A DNA stretch of 64,000 nt, from the NCBI GenBank assembly GCA_963815375.1, contig CAWFGX010000005.1, forward strand, positions 310,001 through 374,000, given 5' to 3'. Below the pieces are notes generated by a model. The model did no database searches. It was not told where the DNA came from and saw only the letters and a list, made by a program, of their open reading frames with translations. Within the stretch, counting starts at the first letter, position 1. Every line of letters begins with the position of its first letter. Positions 1 through 9,634 of the stretch are shown here, in pieces. The DNA comes from JASHPR01 sp963815375. GTDB lineage: Bacteria; Actinomycetota; Actinomycetes; Streptosporangiales; Streptosporangiaceae. Both the position numbers and the translations under genes were made by a program.

Positions 1-396
1 CCAGCGGCCCGCTCCTGAGCCGACGGGCGCACCGGTCTGACGGGACCCGTCCTCAGCTGACGGGAGGACCGTGTTTGACGGGAGCACCGTGTCTGACGGG
101 AGCACCGTGCCGCCGGTCCGCCAGTATTCGCCGTCGGACCTGGACAGGAAGTCCTCATCGACCAGGTACCGGCGCAGCGCTGCGTAGTCGGCATAGATCG
201 CCCGGAGGAACAGGCTTACCTCGCGCTCCCGGTAGCGCACCCCGGGCTCGAACGCCTGGGCGATCACGTCGAGCAGCAGGCGCCGCCGTGACAGCCTGGC
301 TGGCATCGTCTGGATCATGCCGTCGCCGACAAATACCCGCAGCTGCGGATCGCTGGCCGCCGCCTCTATGACCGGCGCTGGATCGAGGTCACCCAT
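1..396 (-). CDS. DUF2087 domain protein, C-terminus cut by window edge
   Basis: The reverse strand is open from an ATG at 396 to the window edge (132 codons, no stop seen). The product starts MGDLDPAPVIEAAASDPQLR. About residues 30-95 match the DUF2087 pattern: an RRLLLDVIAQAF helix, then RYREREVSLFLRAIYADY and LRRYLVDEDFLSR ending in a GEYWR turn. DUF2087 is often seen fused to regulators or alone as a small winged-helix-like module; its function is not established. After the domain the chain runs into a TVLPSD-type hexapeptide repeat, then a low-complexity Gly/Ala/Pro stretch. It is divergent from the acetoacetate-CoA ligase gene, with 60 bases between the starts. The domain call is fairly sure; the true C-terminus is not visible. 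Confidence 0.72.
   Translation of the reverse strand, partial: MGDLDPAPVIEAAASDPQLRVFVGDGMIQTMPARLSRRRLLLDVIAQAFEPGVRYREREVSLFLRAIYADYAALRRYLVDEDFLSRSDGEYWRTGGTVLPSDTVLPSNTVLPSAEDGSRQTGAPVGSGAGRW
59..109 (-). repeat. 18-base in-frame tandem repeat in the DUF2087 gene
   Basis: Nearly three copies of gacgggagcaccgtgtct (first copy slightly diverged, last one incomplete) stand head to tail. A weaker relic lies at about 38-50. On the reverse strand the unit encodes Thr-Val-Leu-Pro-Ser-Asp/Asn, so the repeat length keeps the frame. Confidence 0.8.
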
Positions 397-456
397 GCCA
401 GCATTGTCCACCGGACCCCGGCTCACCCCCGGTATAAGTTGGACAAGGAGGCGGTC

Positions 457-2538
457 ATGCCAGCAGACGACCAGGTCACAGCGACGCAACCGGGGGAGCA
501 TGCAGCCGGGCCGCTCAGCGAGGGCTACGGGGCCACCCTCTGGGAGCCCAGCGAGCGTTCGGTCAGCCGGGCAAAGATCACCAGCTACCTGGCCTGGCTG
601 GCCCGTCACCGAGGCCGCGACTTCAGTGGCTACGACGAGCTGTGGCAGTGGTCAGTGGCGAGCCCGGAGGAGTTCTGGCCGTCGGTCTGGGACCACTTCG
701 AGGTGCTGGGGAACCGTGGTGACGGCCCGGTCCTGTCCGGTGGCGAGATGCCGGACGTGCGGTGGTTCGCCGGCGCCACGCTGAACTATGCACGCAACGC
801 GCTGCGGAGCGCACGTTCCCATCCAGACGCGACCGCCGTGGTCTTCCGCTCTGAAAACGGGCAATCCAGAACGATCAGCTATGGCGAACTCGCCCGGGAT
901 GCCGCACGAGTGGCTGACGGGCTGCACGCGCTCGGGGTCACCCGGGGCGACCGGGTGGCCGCCTACGCGCCCAACATTCCCGAGGCGCTGACCGGCCTGC
1001 TCGCCACCGCCAGCCTGGGTGCGATCTGGTCGTCGTGCTCCCCGGACTTCGGCGCCCGGAGCGTGATCGACCGGCTGGCGCAGATCTCACCGAAGGTGCT
1101 GATCGCTGTCGACGGCTATCCCTACAACGGGAAGTCGTTCGACCGGCGGCAGCAGGTCGCCGACATCATCGCCGCCCTGCCCAGCCTGGAAGCCGTGATC
1201 ATGGTGGACTATCTCGGCACTGGACCTTCGACGACGGGGGACTCAGCGGGGGAGGGTGCAGCGGTCGGGGGTCCAGTGCGGCTGCGCTGGGATTCCCTCC
1301 CCAGCGCCGGTACGGCCGAGGCATCCGAACCGGAGTATGCCGAGGTCCCGTTCGATCATCCGCTGTGGGTTCTGTATTCATCGGGCACCACCGGGCTGCC
1401 CAAGCCGATCGTGCACGGCCACGGCGGGATCGTTCTCGAGCACCTGAAGACTCTGGCGCTGCATCAGGATCTTGGCCCTGACGACGTGTTCTTCTGGTTC
1501 ACCACAACCGGCTGGATGATGTGGAACTACCTGGCCGGCGGGCTGCTGGTCGGCGCGACCGTGGTGCAGTACGACGGCAGCGCTACCTTCCCGGGCACAG
1601 ACACGCTCTGGCAGCTGGCCAGCGAGACCGGTGTCAGCTACTTCGGGACCGGGGCCCCGTACCTGCTGAACAGCATGAAGGCCGGGCTGCGGCCGGCCGA
1701 CGGATACGACCTGTCCCGGCTGCGCGGCATCGGCTCGACCGGGTCGCCGCTGCCGCCGGAAGGCTTCCGCTGGGTCTACGACCGCGTCGTGACCGAGGGC
1801 AGCGATGTCCTCCTCGGCTCGTTCTCCGGCGGGACCGACCTGTGCACTGGCTTCGTCGGGCCGTGCCCGCTGCTGCCGGTGCGAGCAGGCGTGATCTCAG
1901 GACGCTGCCTGGGCGCGAGCGTGGAGGCGTTCGATGACGCGGGCCAGCCGGTCGTGGGTGAGGTCGGCGAGCTCGTGATCACCCGGCCGATGCCGTCGAT
2001 GCCGGTTGGCTTCTGGAACGACCCCGGCGGCGAGCGGTACCGGGCCAGCTACTTCGCTGAGTACCCGGGCGTGTGGCGGCACGGCGACTGGATCATGATG
2101 CTGCCCGACGGCGGCTGCGTGATCTACGGCCGGTCCGACGCCACCCTGAACCGCGGCGGCGTGCGGATGGGCACCAGCGAGTTCTACCGCATCGTGGAGG
2201 CGATGCCGGAGGTCGCAGACAGCCTGGTGATCGACACCGGCCGGCTCGGCCAGGAGGGCCGGCTGATCCTCTACGTGGTGCCCGCCGCCGGCCACGAGCT
2301 GGACGACGGGTTCGCCAGCCGGATCCGGTCGCAGATCCGTTCCGCGCTGTCGCCGCGCCATGTCCCGGACGAGATTCACGAGGTGCCCGGCATCCCGCGG
2401 ACGCTGTCCGGCAAGAAACTCGAGGTTCCGGTTCGGAAGATCCTTCTGGGTACTCCGGTGGCCGATGCGGCCGACCCGGACGCGCTGGCCAACCCGGAGG
2501 TACTGGTGTCCTTCGTCCCACATCCGCCCGGCGGATAA
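457..2538 (+). CDS. Acetoacetate-CoA ligase (acetoacetyl-CoA synthetase)
   Basis: ANL-superfamily adenylating enzyme of 693 aa, the usual length for acetoacetyl-CoA synthetase (acetoacetate + ATP + CoA to acetoacetyl-CoA + AMP + PPi; ketone-body and poly-hydroxybutyrate-linked carbon use). The N-terminal ACS cap (LWEPSERSVSRAKITSYLAW) is followed by the phosphate loop LYSSGTTGLPKPIVHGHGG at about 306-324, FFWFTTTGWMMWNY at about 345, the hinge motif YGRSDATLNRGGVRMGTSEF at about 556 and the catalytic-lysine region LSGKKLEVPVRK at about 650. I chose the ATG at 457 over the in-frame TTG at 439 because AAGGAGG sits 6-7 bases before it. Acetate or propionate specificity is less likely: the WNYLAGGLL and GTSEFY context fits the acetoacetate branch. 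Confidence 0.9.
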   Translation: MPADDQVTATQPGEHAAGPLSEGYGATLWEPSERSVSRAKITSYLAWLARHRGRDFSGYDELWQWSVASPEEFWPSVWDHFEVLGNRGDGPVLSGGEMPDVRWFAGATLNYARNALRSARSHPDATAVVFRSENGQSRTISYGELARDAARVADGLHALGVTRGDRVAAYAPNIPEALTGLLATASLGAIWSSCSPDFGARSVIDRLAQISPKVLIAVDGYPYNGKSFDRRQQVADIIAALPSLEAVIMVDYLGTGPSTTGDSAGEGAAVGGPVRLRWDSLPSAGTAEASEPEYAEVPFDHPLWVLYSSGTTGLPKPIVHGHGGIVLEHLKTLALHQDLGPDDVFFWFTTTGWMMWNYLAGGLLVGATVVQYDGSATFPGTDTLWQLASETGVSYFGTGAPYLLNSMKAGLRPADGYDLSRLRGIGSTGSPLPPEGFRWVYDRVVTEGSDVLLGSFSGGTDLCTGFVGPCPLLPVRAGVISGRCLGASVEAFDDAGQPVVGEVGELVITRPMPSMPVGFWNDPGGERYRASYFAEYPGVWRHGDWIMMLPDGGCVIYGRSDATLNRGGVRMGTSEFYRIVEAMPEVADSLVIDTGRLGQEGRLILYVVPAAGHELDDGFASRIRSQIRSALSPRHVPDEIHEVPGIPRTLSGKKLEVPVRKILLGTPVADAADPDALANPEVLVSFVPHPPGG

Positions 2539-2596
2539 CCCGGCCGTAGAACTAGGCTGCATCGGCGGTGATCGCACGCAAGGAGGCGTGAAATCG

Positions 2597-5500
2597 ATGG
2601 CTGAGACCCGGGCAGACACAGCGGGGGGTTACGGGGGATCGTCCCCCGGGGCAGACACAGCGGGGGGTTACGGGGGGTCGTCCCCCCGGGCAAGCACGGA
2701 AGCCCTGCTGGACGCGGCGGCGCAGGCGGCGGAAACATCGCTGGGCGAGACGCATGGCCCTGTGGTTAGCGGCACTGTGGTCGGCGACGTGCGCGGTTAC
2801 CTGCGAGGCTTCTACCGGCATGTCGCGGTGGACGAACTAGCCGCCGCGGGACCGGAGCGCCTGGCCGCGATAGCAGTCGAGATGGCCGCGTTCGCCGCGA
2901 ACCGGCCGCAGGGACGGGCCCTGGTCCGGGTCCGCCGCGGGGCCACGGCCGCGTGCGACGCCGCCAGGGACGTCGTCGACATCGTCACCGACGACATGCC
3001 GTTCCTGGTGGACTCGATCCGGATGGAACTCGCCCGGCACGGTGTGGCACCGCAGCTGGTCGTCCACCCGCAGCCGCGGGTCCGCCGGGACGTCGCCGGC
3101 TCGCTGCGCGAGGTGCTCGGCCTGATCGAGGGGGAGGAGGCGGCCCATGCGCCCGACGAGATCGCCGAGTCGTGGACGCACATCGAGATCCCCCGGGTTG
3201 TCAGTCTTGACGAGGCTGACCTGCAGCGGGACCTGCTCCGGGTGCTCGGTGACGTGCGGGTGGCTGTCGAGGACGCGCCCCGGATGCAGGCCCGGGCCGT
3301 GCAGCTCGCGACACTGATGTCCGAGCGGCCGGCCGGTTCCCCGGCCGCCGGAACCGGGGATGACGCGCCCGCCGAGGTCCAGGCGCTGCTCCGCTGGCTG
3401 GCCGACGGCCACTTCACGTTCCTGGGATACCGGGAGTACGACCTGGAGGACGGCCCCGACGGGATGGCCCTGCGTCCGGTCGCCGGGACCGGGCTTGGCA
3501 TCCTGCGCCACGACCGGCACCGTTCGAAGTCGTTCGCGGCACTCGCGCCCGAGGTGCGGGCCCGGGCCCGGGATCCGCAGCTGCTGATCGTGACCAAAGC
3601 GAACTCCCGCTCGACCGTGCACCGGCCGAGGTACCTCGATTACATCGCGATCAAGCGACTGGACAGCGGCGGCACAGTTATCGGCGAGCACCGGTTCCTC
3701 GGTCTGTACGCGCCTGACGCCTATACCGAGAGCATCACCCGGATTCCCGTGCTGCGGCGCAAGCTCACCGGGCTGCTCGCTGCCACCGGCATCGCCCACG
3801 ATAGTTACGACGGCAAGGACCTGGCCGAGTTCCTGGAGAGCTATCCGCGCGAGGAGCTGTTCCAGACCACGGTCGCCCAGCTCGCGGACGTGGCCGAGGG
3901 CGTGCTGGCGTTGCGCGAGCGGACCCGGACGCGCCTGTTCCTGCGCCGGGACGTCTACGGCCGCTACATGTCCTGCCTGGTCTACCTGCCCAGGGACAGG
4001 TACACGACCAGCGTCAGGCTGAGCGTGCAGGAAATCCTGCGCAGCGCCCTCGGTGGCGCCCAGGTGGACTACAGCGCGATGGTCGGGGAGTCCCCGGTGG
4101 CACGGCTGCACATCGTGGTGCGGGCAGAACGCGGCTCGACGGTGCCGGATGCCAATGCCGCCGAGCTGGAGGAAAGGATCGCCGCGGCGGTCCGGTCGTG
4201 GGACGACGACCTCACCGAGGAGGCCCTCTGCCAGCTCGGCGAGACGCGGACCGCGTCGCTGCTCGCGATGTGCGGCACCGGGGCGATCCCGGCCACGTAC
4301 AAGACCGACGTGCACCCCAGCGCCGCGGTCGCGGATCTGGAGAGAATCCTTGAGCTGCGCGAGTCCGGGGAGGACGTGGCGTTCGAGGTCCGGGAATCGG
4401 AAAACGACGGCGCCCGGGCCTGGCGGCTGGTGCTCTTCCGGACCGGGTCCCCGATCACGCTGAGCGACGTGCTGCCGCGGCTGCAGCACATGGGCGTCGA
4501 AGTGGTCGATGAGCATCCGTACGAGTTCGCGGCGGCGCAGCCGTTCTGGATCTACGATTTTGGCCTGCGGACCAGCGGGGGTGTGGCGACGCCGGTCGAG
4601 GCGTTCCAGGACCTCGTCCAGGACGCGCTGGCCGCGCTGTGGCGCGGCGATGTCGAGGACGACGGTTTCAACGCGCTGGTCCTCGCCGGCCATCTGACCT
4701 GGCAGCAGGTGGTCGTGCTGCGGGGCTACGCCAAGTACCTGCGGCAGGCGGGCAGCACGTTCAGCCAGAACTACATCGAGCGGGTGCTGCGCAGCAACAT
4801 CACCGTCGCGCGGCTGCTGGTGCGGCTGTTCGAGTCCCGCTTCGACCCAGACAGGCAAGCCGGGCAGGCCGAGCGCAGCGAGGCGCTCACCGAGGAGATC
4901 AGGGGTGAGCTGGATGACGTCGCCAGTCTCGACGAGGACCGCATCCTGCGCGCCTACTGGGGACTGATCCGGGCGACGCTTCGGACAAATTACTTCGCCA
5001 ATGAACGGGGTCCGGTCCCGTACCTGGCTGTCAAGCTCGACGCGGCGGCGGTGCCTGATCTGCCGGAGCCGCGGCCAGCGTTCGAGCTGTTCGTCTACTC
5101 GCCCAGGGTCGAGGCGGTGCACCTCAGGTTCGCTCGGGTGGCCAGGGGCGGGATCCGCTGGTCGGACCGCCGGGAGGACTTCCGCACCGAGATCCTTGGC
5201 CTGGCCACGGCGCAGGAAGTCAAGAACGCGGTGATCGTCCCGTCGGGAGCCAAGGGCGGCTTCGTCTGCAAGCAGCTCCCCGACCCCGGCAATCGCGAGG
5301 CCTACCAGGCTGAGGTGCTGGCCTGCTACAAGTCCCTGATCAGCGCGATGCTCGACGTGACAGACAACATCGAGGGCGGCCATGTGGTGCCGCCCGCCCG
5401 CGTGCTGCGCCACGACAGTGACGATCCCTACCTCGTGGTCGCCGCCGACAAGGGCACGGCGACGTTCTCCGATACCGCCAACGAGATCGCACAGGGCCGC

Positions 5501-7558
5501 GGGTTCTGGCTTGGCGACGCGTTCGCCTCCGGCGGGTCGGAGGGCTACGACCACAAGAAGATGGGCATCACCGCCCGGGGTGCCTGGGAGTCGGTCCGCT
5601 TCCACTTCTCGAGGCTCGGGATCGACGTCGACGGGTCTGACTTCACGGTCGTTGGCATCGGTGACATGTCCGGAGATGTGTTCGGCAACGGAATGCTGCT
5701 GTCCCGGCGGATCCGGCTGGTCGCGGCGTTCGATCACCGCCACGTGTTCCTCGACCCGGACCCCGATCCGGCAGCCAGCTTCGCCGAGCGGCAGCGGCTG
5801 TTTGCGCTGCCCCGGTCGTCCTGGGCCGACTACGACAGCTCGCTGATCTCAGCCGGCGGCGGCGTGTGGCCCCGGACAGCGAAGTCAGTGCCGGTCTCAC
5901 CCCGGGCCCGCTCGGCGCTCGGCCTGGACGAGGGCGTGACCGCGCTGTCGCCGGACCAGCTGATCTCGGCGGTGCTGCGGGCGCCAGTGGACCTGCTCTG
6001 GAACGGCGGGATCGGAACCTACGTCAAGGCGACTGGGCAGTCGAACGCTGACGTCGGGGACAGGTCCAACGACGCGGTCCGCGTCGACGCCTCGCAGCTG
6101 CGGGCCCGGGTCATCGGCGAGGGCGGAAACCTCGGCGTCACGCAGCAGGCACGCGTCGAGTACGCGCTCGGCGGCGGGCTGGTCAACACCGACTTCATCG
6201 ACAACTCGGCTGGAGTCGACACCTCCGACCACGAGGTCAACATCAAGATCCTTCTGGACGGCGCGGTGCATGACGGCGAGCTCGCGCAGGCCGACCGCGG
6301 CGCGCTGCTGCACGAGATGACCGGCGAGGTCGCCAGCCTCGTGCTGCGGCACAACTACCAGCAGAACCGGGCGCTGGCGGCGTCAGCGGCCCAGGCCCCC
6401 CAGATGCTGCACGTGCACACCCGGTACATCAGGAAGCTGGAGCGCGAGGGGCGGATCCGGCGGCGGATCGACGGTCTGCCGGGGGAGAAGGAGATCGCCG
6501 AGCGCCGGTCCGCCGGGATCGGCCTGACCGCGCCCGAGTTCTCCGTCCTGCTCGCGCACACGAAGATCGCGGTGGCGCAGGAGGTGCTGGCGTCCGCCCT
6601 GCCAGACGACCCCTACCTGCGGCGGGTGCTCACGGCATACTTCCCGGCGCCGCTGCGGGGCCGCTACGCGGACCGGATGGCCGCTCACCGGCTGCACCGG
6701 GAGATCATCACCACCGCTGTGGTCAACGACATGGTGGACCGGTCCGGGATCACGTTCGCGTTCCGGCTGAACGAGGAGACCGGAGCGTCAGTGCCGGACA
6801 TCACCGTTGCCTGGCTGGTGGCCCGCGACGTCTTCGACATGACCGGGTTCTGGGAGCAGGTAGAGGCGCTGGACGGCAAGGTAGACCCCGCCGTGGCGAT
6901 CCAGATGCTGCTGGAAGGGCGCAAGCTCACCGAGCGGGCCGCGCGGTGGCTGCTGCACAGCCGCCGCCCGCCGTTCTCGATCCAGCCGGTGATCGACTTC
7001 TTCGCCGACGGGGTGCTGACGGTCGCGGCGGGCCTGCCCAAGCTGCTCACAGGCAGCGACCTGGTCGGGTTCGACGAGCGGCGGGACTCGCTGCGTTCCA
7101 GGGACGTGCCGGTCGGGCTGGCCGAGCGGGTCGCCGCCATGGTCCCCGCCTACTCGGCATTCGACATCGTGGACATCGCGGCGCGGACAGGCCGCCCGGT
7201 CGATGACGTGGCCGAGGTGTACTTCGACCTGGCCGACCGGCTGCAGATCACCCGGCTGCGCGACCGGATCACCGCGCTGCCCCGGGATGACCGGTGGACC
7301 ACGATGGCGCGCGGGGCCCTGCGCGACGACCTGTACAGCGCGCACGCGGCGCTGACCGCAGAGATCATCCAGGTGGCCAGCCCTGGCAGCCCTGAGCAGC
7401 GGCTGGCCGCGTGGGAGCAGCGCAACCACACAGCGGTACGCCGCGCGGCGCAGACGCTGGCCGAGATCTGGGAGACCGACAGGTTCACGGTCGCCACGCT
7501 GTCGGTAGCGGTCCGGGCGGTCCGCACCCTCGTATCGGCGAGCGCGCTCCCAGGCTGA
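2597..7558 (+). CDS. gdh: NAD-specific glutamate dehydrogenase, large (GDH180) type
   Basis: Catabolic glutamate dehydrogenase (glutamate + NAD+ to 2-oxoglutarate + ammonia) of 1653 aa, the very large class known from Streptomyces, mycobacteria and proteobacteria. A long N-terminal regulatory half with ACT-like segments precedes the catalytic core. GGIRWSDRREDFRTEILGL and VKNAVIVPSGAKGGFVCK lie at about 850-892 and carry the substrate-binding and catalytic lysines. SGDVFGNGMLLSRRIRLVAA at about 1024 and IGEGGNLGVTQQARVEYALG at about 1171 form the dinucleotide-binding part; a helical C-terminal domain follows. The start is the ATG at 2597 after AAGGAGG; the frame is open further upstream without a better site. 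Residues about 5-32 are a duplicated Gly-rich block, unusual for this family. In mycobacteria this class is controlled by GarA, but no garA is in view. Confidence 0.95.
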   Translation: MAETRADTAGGYGGSSPGADTAGGYGGSSPRASTEALLDAAAQAAETSLGETHGPVVSGTVVGDVRGYLRGFYRHVAVDELAAAGPERLAAIAVEMAAFAANRPQGRALVRVRRGATAACDAARDVVDIVTDDMPFLVDSIRMELARHGVAPQLVVHPQPRVRRDVAGSLREVLGLIEGEEAAHAPDEIAESWTHIEIPRVVSLDEADLQRDLLRVLGDVRVAVEDAPRMQARAVQLATLMSERPAGSPAAGTGDDAPAEVQALLRWLADGHFTFLGYREYDLEDGPDGMALRPVAGTGLGILRHDRHRSKSFAALAPEVRARARDPQLLIVTKANSRSTVHRPRYLDYIAIKRLDSGGTVIGEHRFLGLYAPDAYTESITRIPVLRRKLTGLLAATGIAHDSYDGKDLAEFLESYPREELFQTTVAQLADVAEGVLALRERTRTRLFLRRDVYGRYMSCLVYLPRDRYTTSVRLSVQEILRSALGGAQVDYSAMVGESPVARLHIVVRAERGSTVPDANAAELEERIAAAVRSWDDDLTEEALCQLGETRTASLLAMCGTGAIPATYKTDVHPSAAVADLERILELRESGEDVAFEVRESENDGARAWRLVLFRTGSPITLSDVLPRLQHMGVEVVDEHPYEFAAAQPFWIYDFGLRTSGGVATPVEAFQDLVQDALAALWRGDVEDDGFNALVLAGHLTWQQVVVLRGYAKYLRQAGSTFSQNYIERVLRSNITVARLLVRLFESRFDPDRQAGQAERSEALTEEIRGELDDVASLDEDRILRAYWGLIRATLRTNYFANERGPVPYLAVKLDAAAVPDLPEPRPAFELFVYSPRVEAVHLRFARVARGGIRWSDRREDFRTEILGLATAQEVKNAVIVPSGAKGGFVCKQLPDPGNREAYQAEVLACYKSLISAMLDVTDNIEGGHVVPPARVLRHDSDDPYLVVAADKGTATFSDTANEIAQGRGFWLGDAFASGGSEGYDHKKMGITARGAWESVRFHFSRLGIDVDGSDFTVVGIGDMSGDVFGNGMLLSRRIRLVAAFDHRHVFLDPDPDPAASFAERQRLFALPRSSWADYDSSLISAGGGVWPRTAKSVPVSPRARSALGLDEGVTALSPDQLISAVLRAPVDLLWNGGIGTYVKATGQSNADVGDRSNDAVRVDASQLRARVIGEGGNLGVTQQARVEYALGGGLVNTDFIDNSAGVDTSDHEVNIKILLDGAVHDGELAQADRGALLHEMTGEVASLVLRHNYQQNRALAASAAQAPQMLHVHTRYIRKLEREGRIRRRIDGLPGEKEIAERRSAGIGLTAPEFSVLLAHTKIAVAQEVLASALPDDPYLRRVLTAYFPAPLRGRYADRMAAHRLHREIITTAVVNDMVDRSGITFAFRLNEETGASVPDITVAWLVARDVFDMTGFWEQVEALDGKVDPAVAIQMLLEGRKLTERAARWLLHSRRPPFSIQPVIDFFADGVLTVAAGLPKLLTGSDLVGFDERRDSLRSRDVPVGLAERVAAMVPAYSAFDIVDIAARTGRPVDDVAEVYFDLADRLQITRLRDRITALPRDDRWTTMARGALRDDLYSAHAALTAEIIQVASPGSPEQRLAAWEQRNHTAVRRAAQTLAEIWETDRFTVATLSVAVRAVRTLVSASALPG
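2610..2690 (+). repeat. Duplicated ~40-base GC-rich unit at the gdh 5' end
   Basis: Two direct copies starting gggcagacacagcggggggt encode A-D-T-A-G-G-Y-G-G-S-S-P. Each copy contains a G5/C5 palindromic core (gggggatcgtccccc and its variant), so the mRNA could form a hairpin just inside the coding region. Confidence 0.75.
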
Positions 7559-7563
7559 TCCGG

Positions 7564-8337
7564 CTAGACCTTGTGCAGCATCCACACGTTGGGCTCCCAG
7601 TAACTGGCTGTCCCGTCGGCCACGGTCACTGGCGCCAGACCGCCGGGGAAGACGTACTCGCCGGGCTGCGGGAGTTCCAGGCCGAGCCATTGTTCCCAGT
7701 CGGCCACCGGTGCTGTGATCTCCATCGACCGGGGCTCGGCGCGCAGGATGCTGGCCCCTAGCCGGGCGTGCACCCGCATCCACGGGTCGAAAGGCAAACC
7801 ATCGGGCCGGCGCCACTGCGCGTACTCCTCGATCGGGACCAGTGGGTACCGGTCCTTGATGCTCGGCCGCACCGGCGCAACGAGCGGCCCGAGGCCCGCT
7901 TCCCGGGTCATGACAGCCATGGCCTGGATGATCAGCCGGCTCAGGCCCTGGCCCTGGCGGGTGCTGTCCACCTCGGCCGCGAGCGCGGACACTGCGGTCG
8001 GCGGGCCATCGTCGCTGATCGCGCGCAGGCCGACCGCGTCGATCCCGGTGGGCAGGTCCTCCAGCGAGCCGTCCCACCGGAACGGGATCGTGCGGCCCCG
8101 CCCGACCGGCCGGCCGGCGGCCGGGTCGTACAGCAGCAGCTGGAACTGCGGGAACCGCGGAATGAGTTCGCCGAAGTACTCTTCGGTGCGGTTGCCGTGC
8201 AGGTTGTACTCGGGCCAGGTGGCCCGGAAGACTTGCTTCCCCTGCTGCCACAGGTCAGGCCGCTGCTCCGCGGTCAGGACCTCAACCGCGGACCCGTCCG
8301 GAAGCGCCAAACCACGCATATCACTCACTCTAACCAT
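7564..8337 (-). CDS. GNAT-family N-acetyltransferase
   Basis: A 257-aa protein with the GNAT fold pattern. The central acetyl-CoA motif A is seen as SALAAEVDSTRQGQGLSRLI (R/Q-x-x-G-x-G/A type, about residues 118-137), preceded by beta strands with FQLLLYDPAAGRPVGRGRTI. The C-terminal part (WEPNVWMLHKV) is long for a minimal GNAT and probably builds the acceptor pocket. The substrate cannot be told from sequence. It converges with gdh, the two stops being 5 bases apart. An internal ATG at 8319 is an alternative start; no strong ribosome-binding site decides between them. Confidence 0.75.
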   Translation of the reverse strand: MVRVSDMRGLALPDGSAVEVLTAEQRPDLWQQGKQVFRATWPEYNLHGNRTEEYFGELIPRFPQFQLLLYDPAAGRPVGRGRTIPFRWDGSLEDLPTGIDAVGLRAISDDGPPTAVSALAAEVDSTRQGQGLSRLIIQAMAVMTREAGLGPLVAPVRPSIKDRYPLVPIEEYAQWRRPDGLPFDPWMRVHARLGASILRAEPRSMEITAPVADWEQWLGLELPQPGEYVFPGGLAPVTVADGTASYWEPNVWMLHKV

Positions 8338-8423
8338 CCCGGCACGGCGGCGGCGCGCGTGAATGCCGGTCTAGTGCACACCTGACCTGACCGCAGTAAG
8401 TTCTCATTCATCGCGCCAGGGCC

Positions 8424-9437
8424 TCAGCCGAGCAGGGTCGCGAGGTCGGCTGGGGCGATGTTGCCTCCTGACAGGACTACCGCCGTCCGGGGGCGGGGCT
8501 CAACGGCACCGCTGAGCAGGGCAGCCAGCGGCACCGCGCCGCTGGGCTCGACCACCACCTTGAGCCGGGCGAAGCAGAACGCCATCGCCTCGACGATCGC
8601 GGCCTCGTCCACGGTGACCACGTCCTCGAGCAGGCGCTGGTTCACCGGGAACGTAAGGTCGCCCGGGGTCGAAGCGCGCAGCCCGTCGGCGATCGTGTCG
8701 GGCTCCAGGCTGACCTGGTGGCCCGCGCGCAGTGACCGGCGGGTGTCGTCGGCCCCTGCGGGCTCTACCCCGATCACCGCGGTCCCTGGCAGCACAGCCG
8801 TGATCGCTGTGGCCACGCCCGCCGCCAGTCCCCCGCCGCCGATCGGTACCAGCACCAGGTCGAGCTGGCCGGCTTGCTCGGCCAGCTCCATGCCCACGGT
8901 GCCCTGGCCTGCCATGACGTCATAGTCGTCAAACGGGCGGATCATCGTGAGCGATCGCTCCCGGGCAATCGCAACAGCCACGGCCTCCCGGCGCTCGGTG
9001 GCCGGGTCATAACGGCGGAGTTCGGCGCCGTAGGCCTCGATCGCCGCCAGCTTGGCTGGCGACCCGTTCGCCGGGACCACGACCACAGCGTTGATGCCGA
9101 GTGTCCTGGCCGCCAGCGCGACCGCGGCGCCGTGGTTGCCCGACGAGTACGCGACGACTCCCGTGGCGCGCTGGCCGGAATCCAGCTGGCTGAGCCGGTT
9201 GTAGGCACCGCGGAACTTGAACGAACCGCTGCGCTGGAACGGCTCGGCCTTGAGCACGACGTGTGCGCCGCCGCACCTCGTGTTGAGGGTGGTCGACTCC
9301 AGCAGCGGGGTTCGGTGGGTAACCCCGGCCAGCCGCGCAGCGGCCGCCTGGACCCGCGCGAAGTCCAGGCCCTGGCCTGGAGCGGCCGGCGCACCGGCCG
9401 CCAAAGGGGCTGCCTGTTCGCTTTCAGCAGAGATCAC
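8424..9437 (-). CDS. Threonine/serine dehydratase, PLP-dependent
   Basis: Fold-type II PLP enzyme of 337 aa that deaminates threonine or serine to a 2-oxo acid plus ammonia. The PLP-binding lysine lies in RSGSFKFRGAYNRL (K74), the asparagine of SSGNHGAAVALAA follows, and the glycine-rich phosphate loop VPIGGGGLAAG is near residue 200. It lacks the C-terminal ACT regulatory domain of biosynthetic IlvA, so a catabolic or serine racemase/hydroxyaspartate-lyase-like role is equally possible. The GTG start at 9437 has GGGAGGAG about 4-5 bases before it. It is divergent from prfB across a 197-base spacer that holds a direct repeat of ctgcaaacgat (9494 and 9506). Confidence 0.85.
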   Translation of the reverse strand: MISAESEQAAPLAAGAPAAPGQGLDFARVQAAAARLAGVTHRTPLLESTTLNTRCGGAHVVLKAEPFQRSGSFKFRGAYNRLSQLDSGQRATGVVAYSSGNHGAAVALAARTLGINAVVVVPANGSPAKLAAIEAYGAELRRYDPATERREAVAVAIARERSLTMIRPFDDYDVMAGQGTVGMELAEQAGQLDLVLVPIGGGGLAAGVATAITAVLPGTAVIGVEPAGADDTRRSLRAGHQVSLEPDTIADGLRASTPGDLTFPVNQRLLEDVVTVDEAAIVEAMAFCFARLKVVVEPSGAVPLAALLSGAVEPRPRTAVVLSGGNIAPADLATLLG

Positions 9438-9634
9438 GGGCTCCTCCCAGGCAGCTTCTGCCGGAAAATGGGCCGCCGGGAAAGCGGCCCGCTCTGCAAA
9501 CGATGCTGCAAACGATAGTGAGCTAGCCGAGCGCTAGCCGCCAGGGGAAGCTGGCCTGGCCGCGCCTGGATCCTGTAGCCTGCACGGCCCTGCGCAGCAA
9601 GCGGACATGCCTGGCCTGACGTAGGCTTTCCCGC

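Noticed and set aside
2837..5743. A 968-codon open frame on the reverse strand
   Set aside because: It is antisense to gdh, whose catalytic motifs are in the plus frame; long antisense frames are expected in GC-rich codon usage and this one shows no domain.
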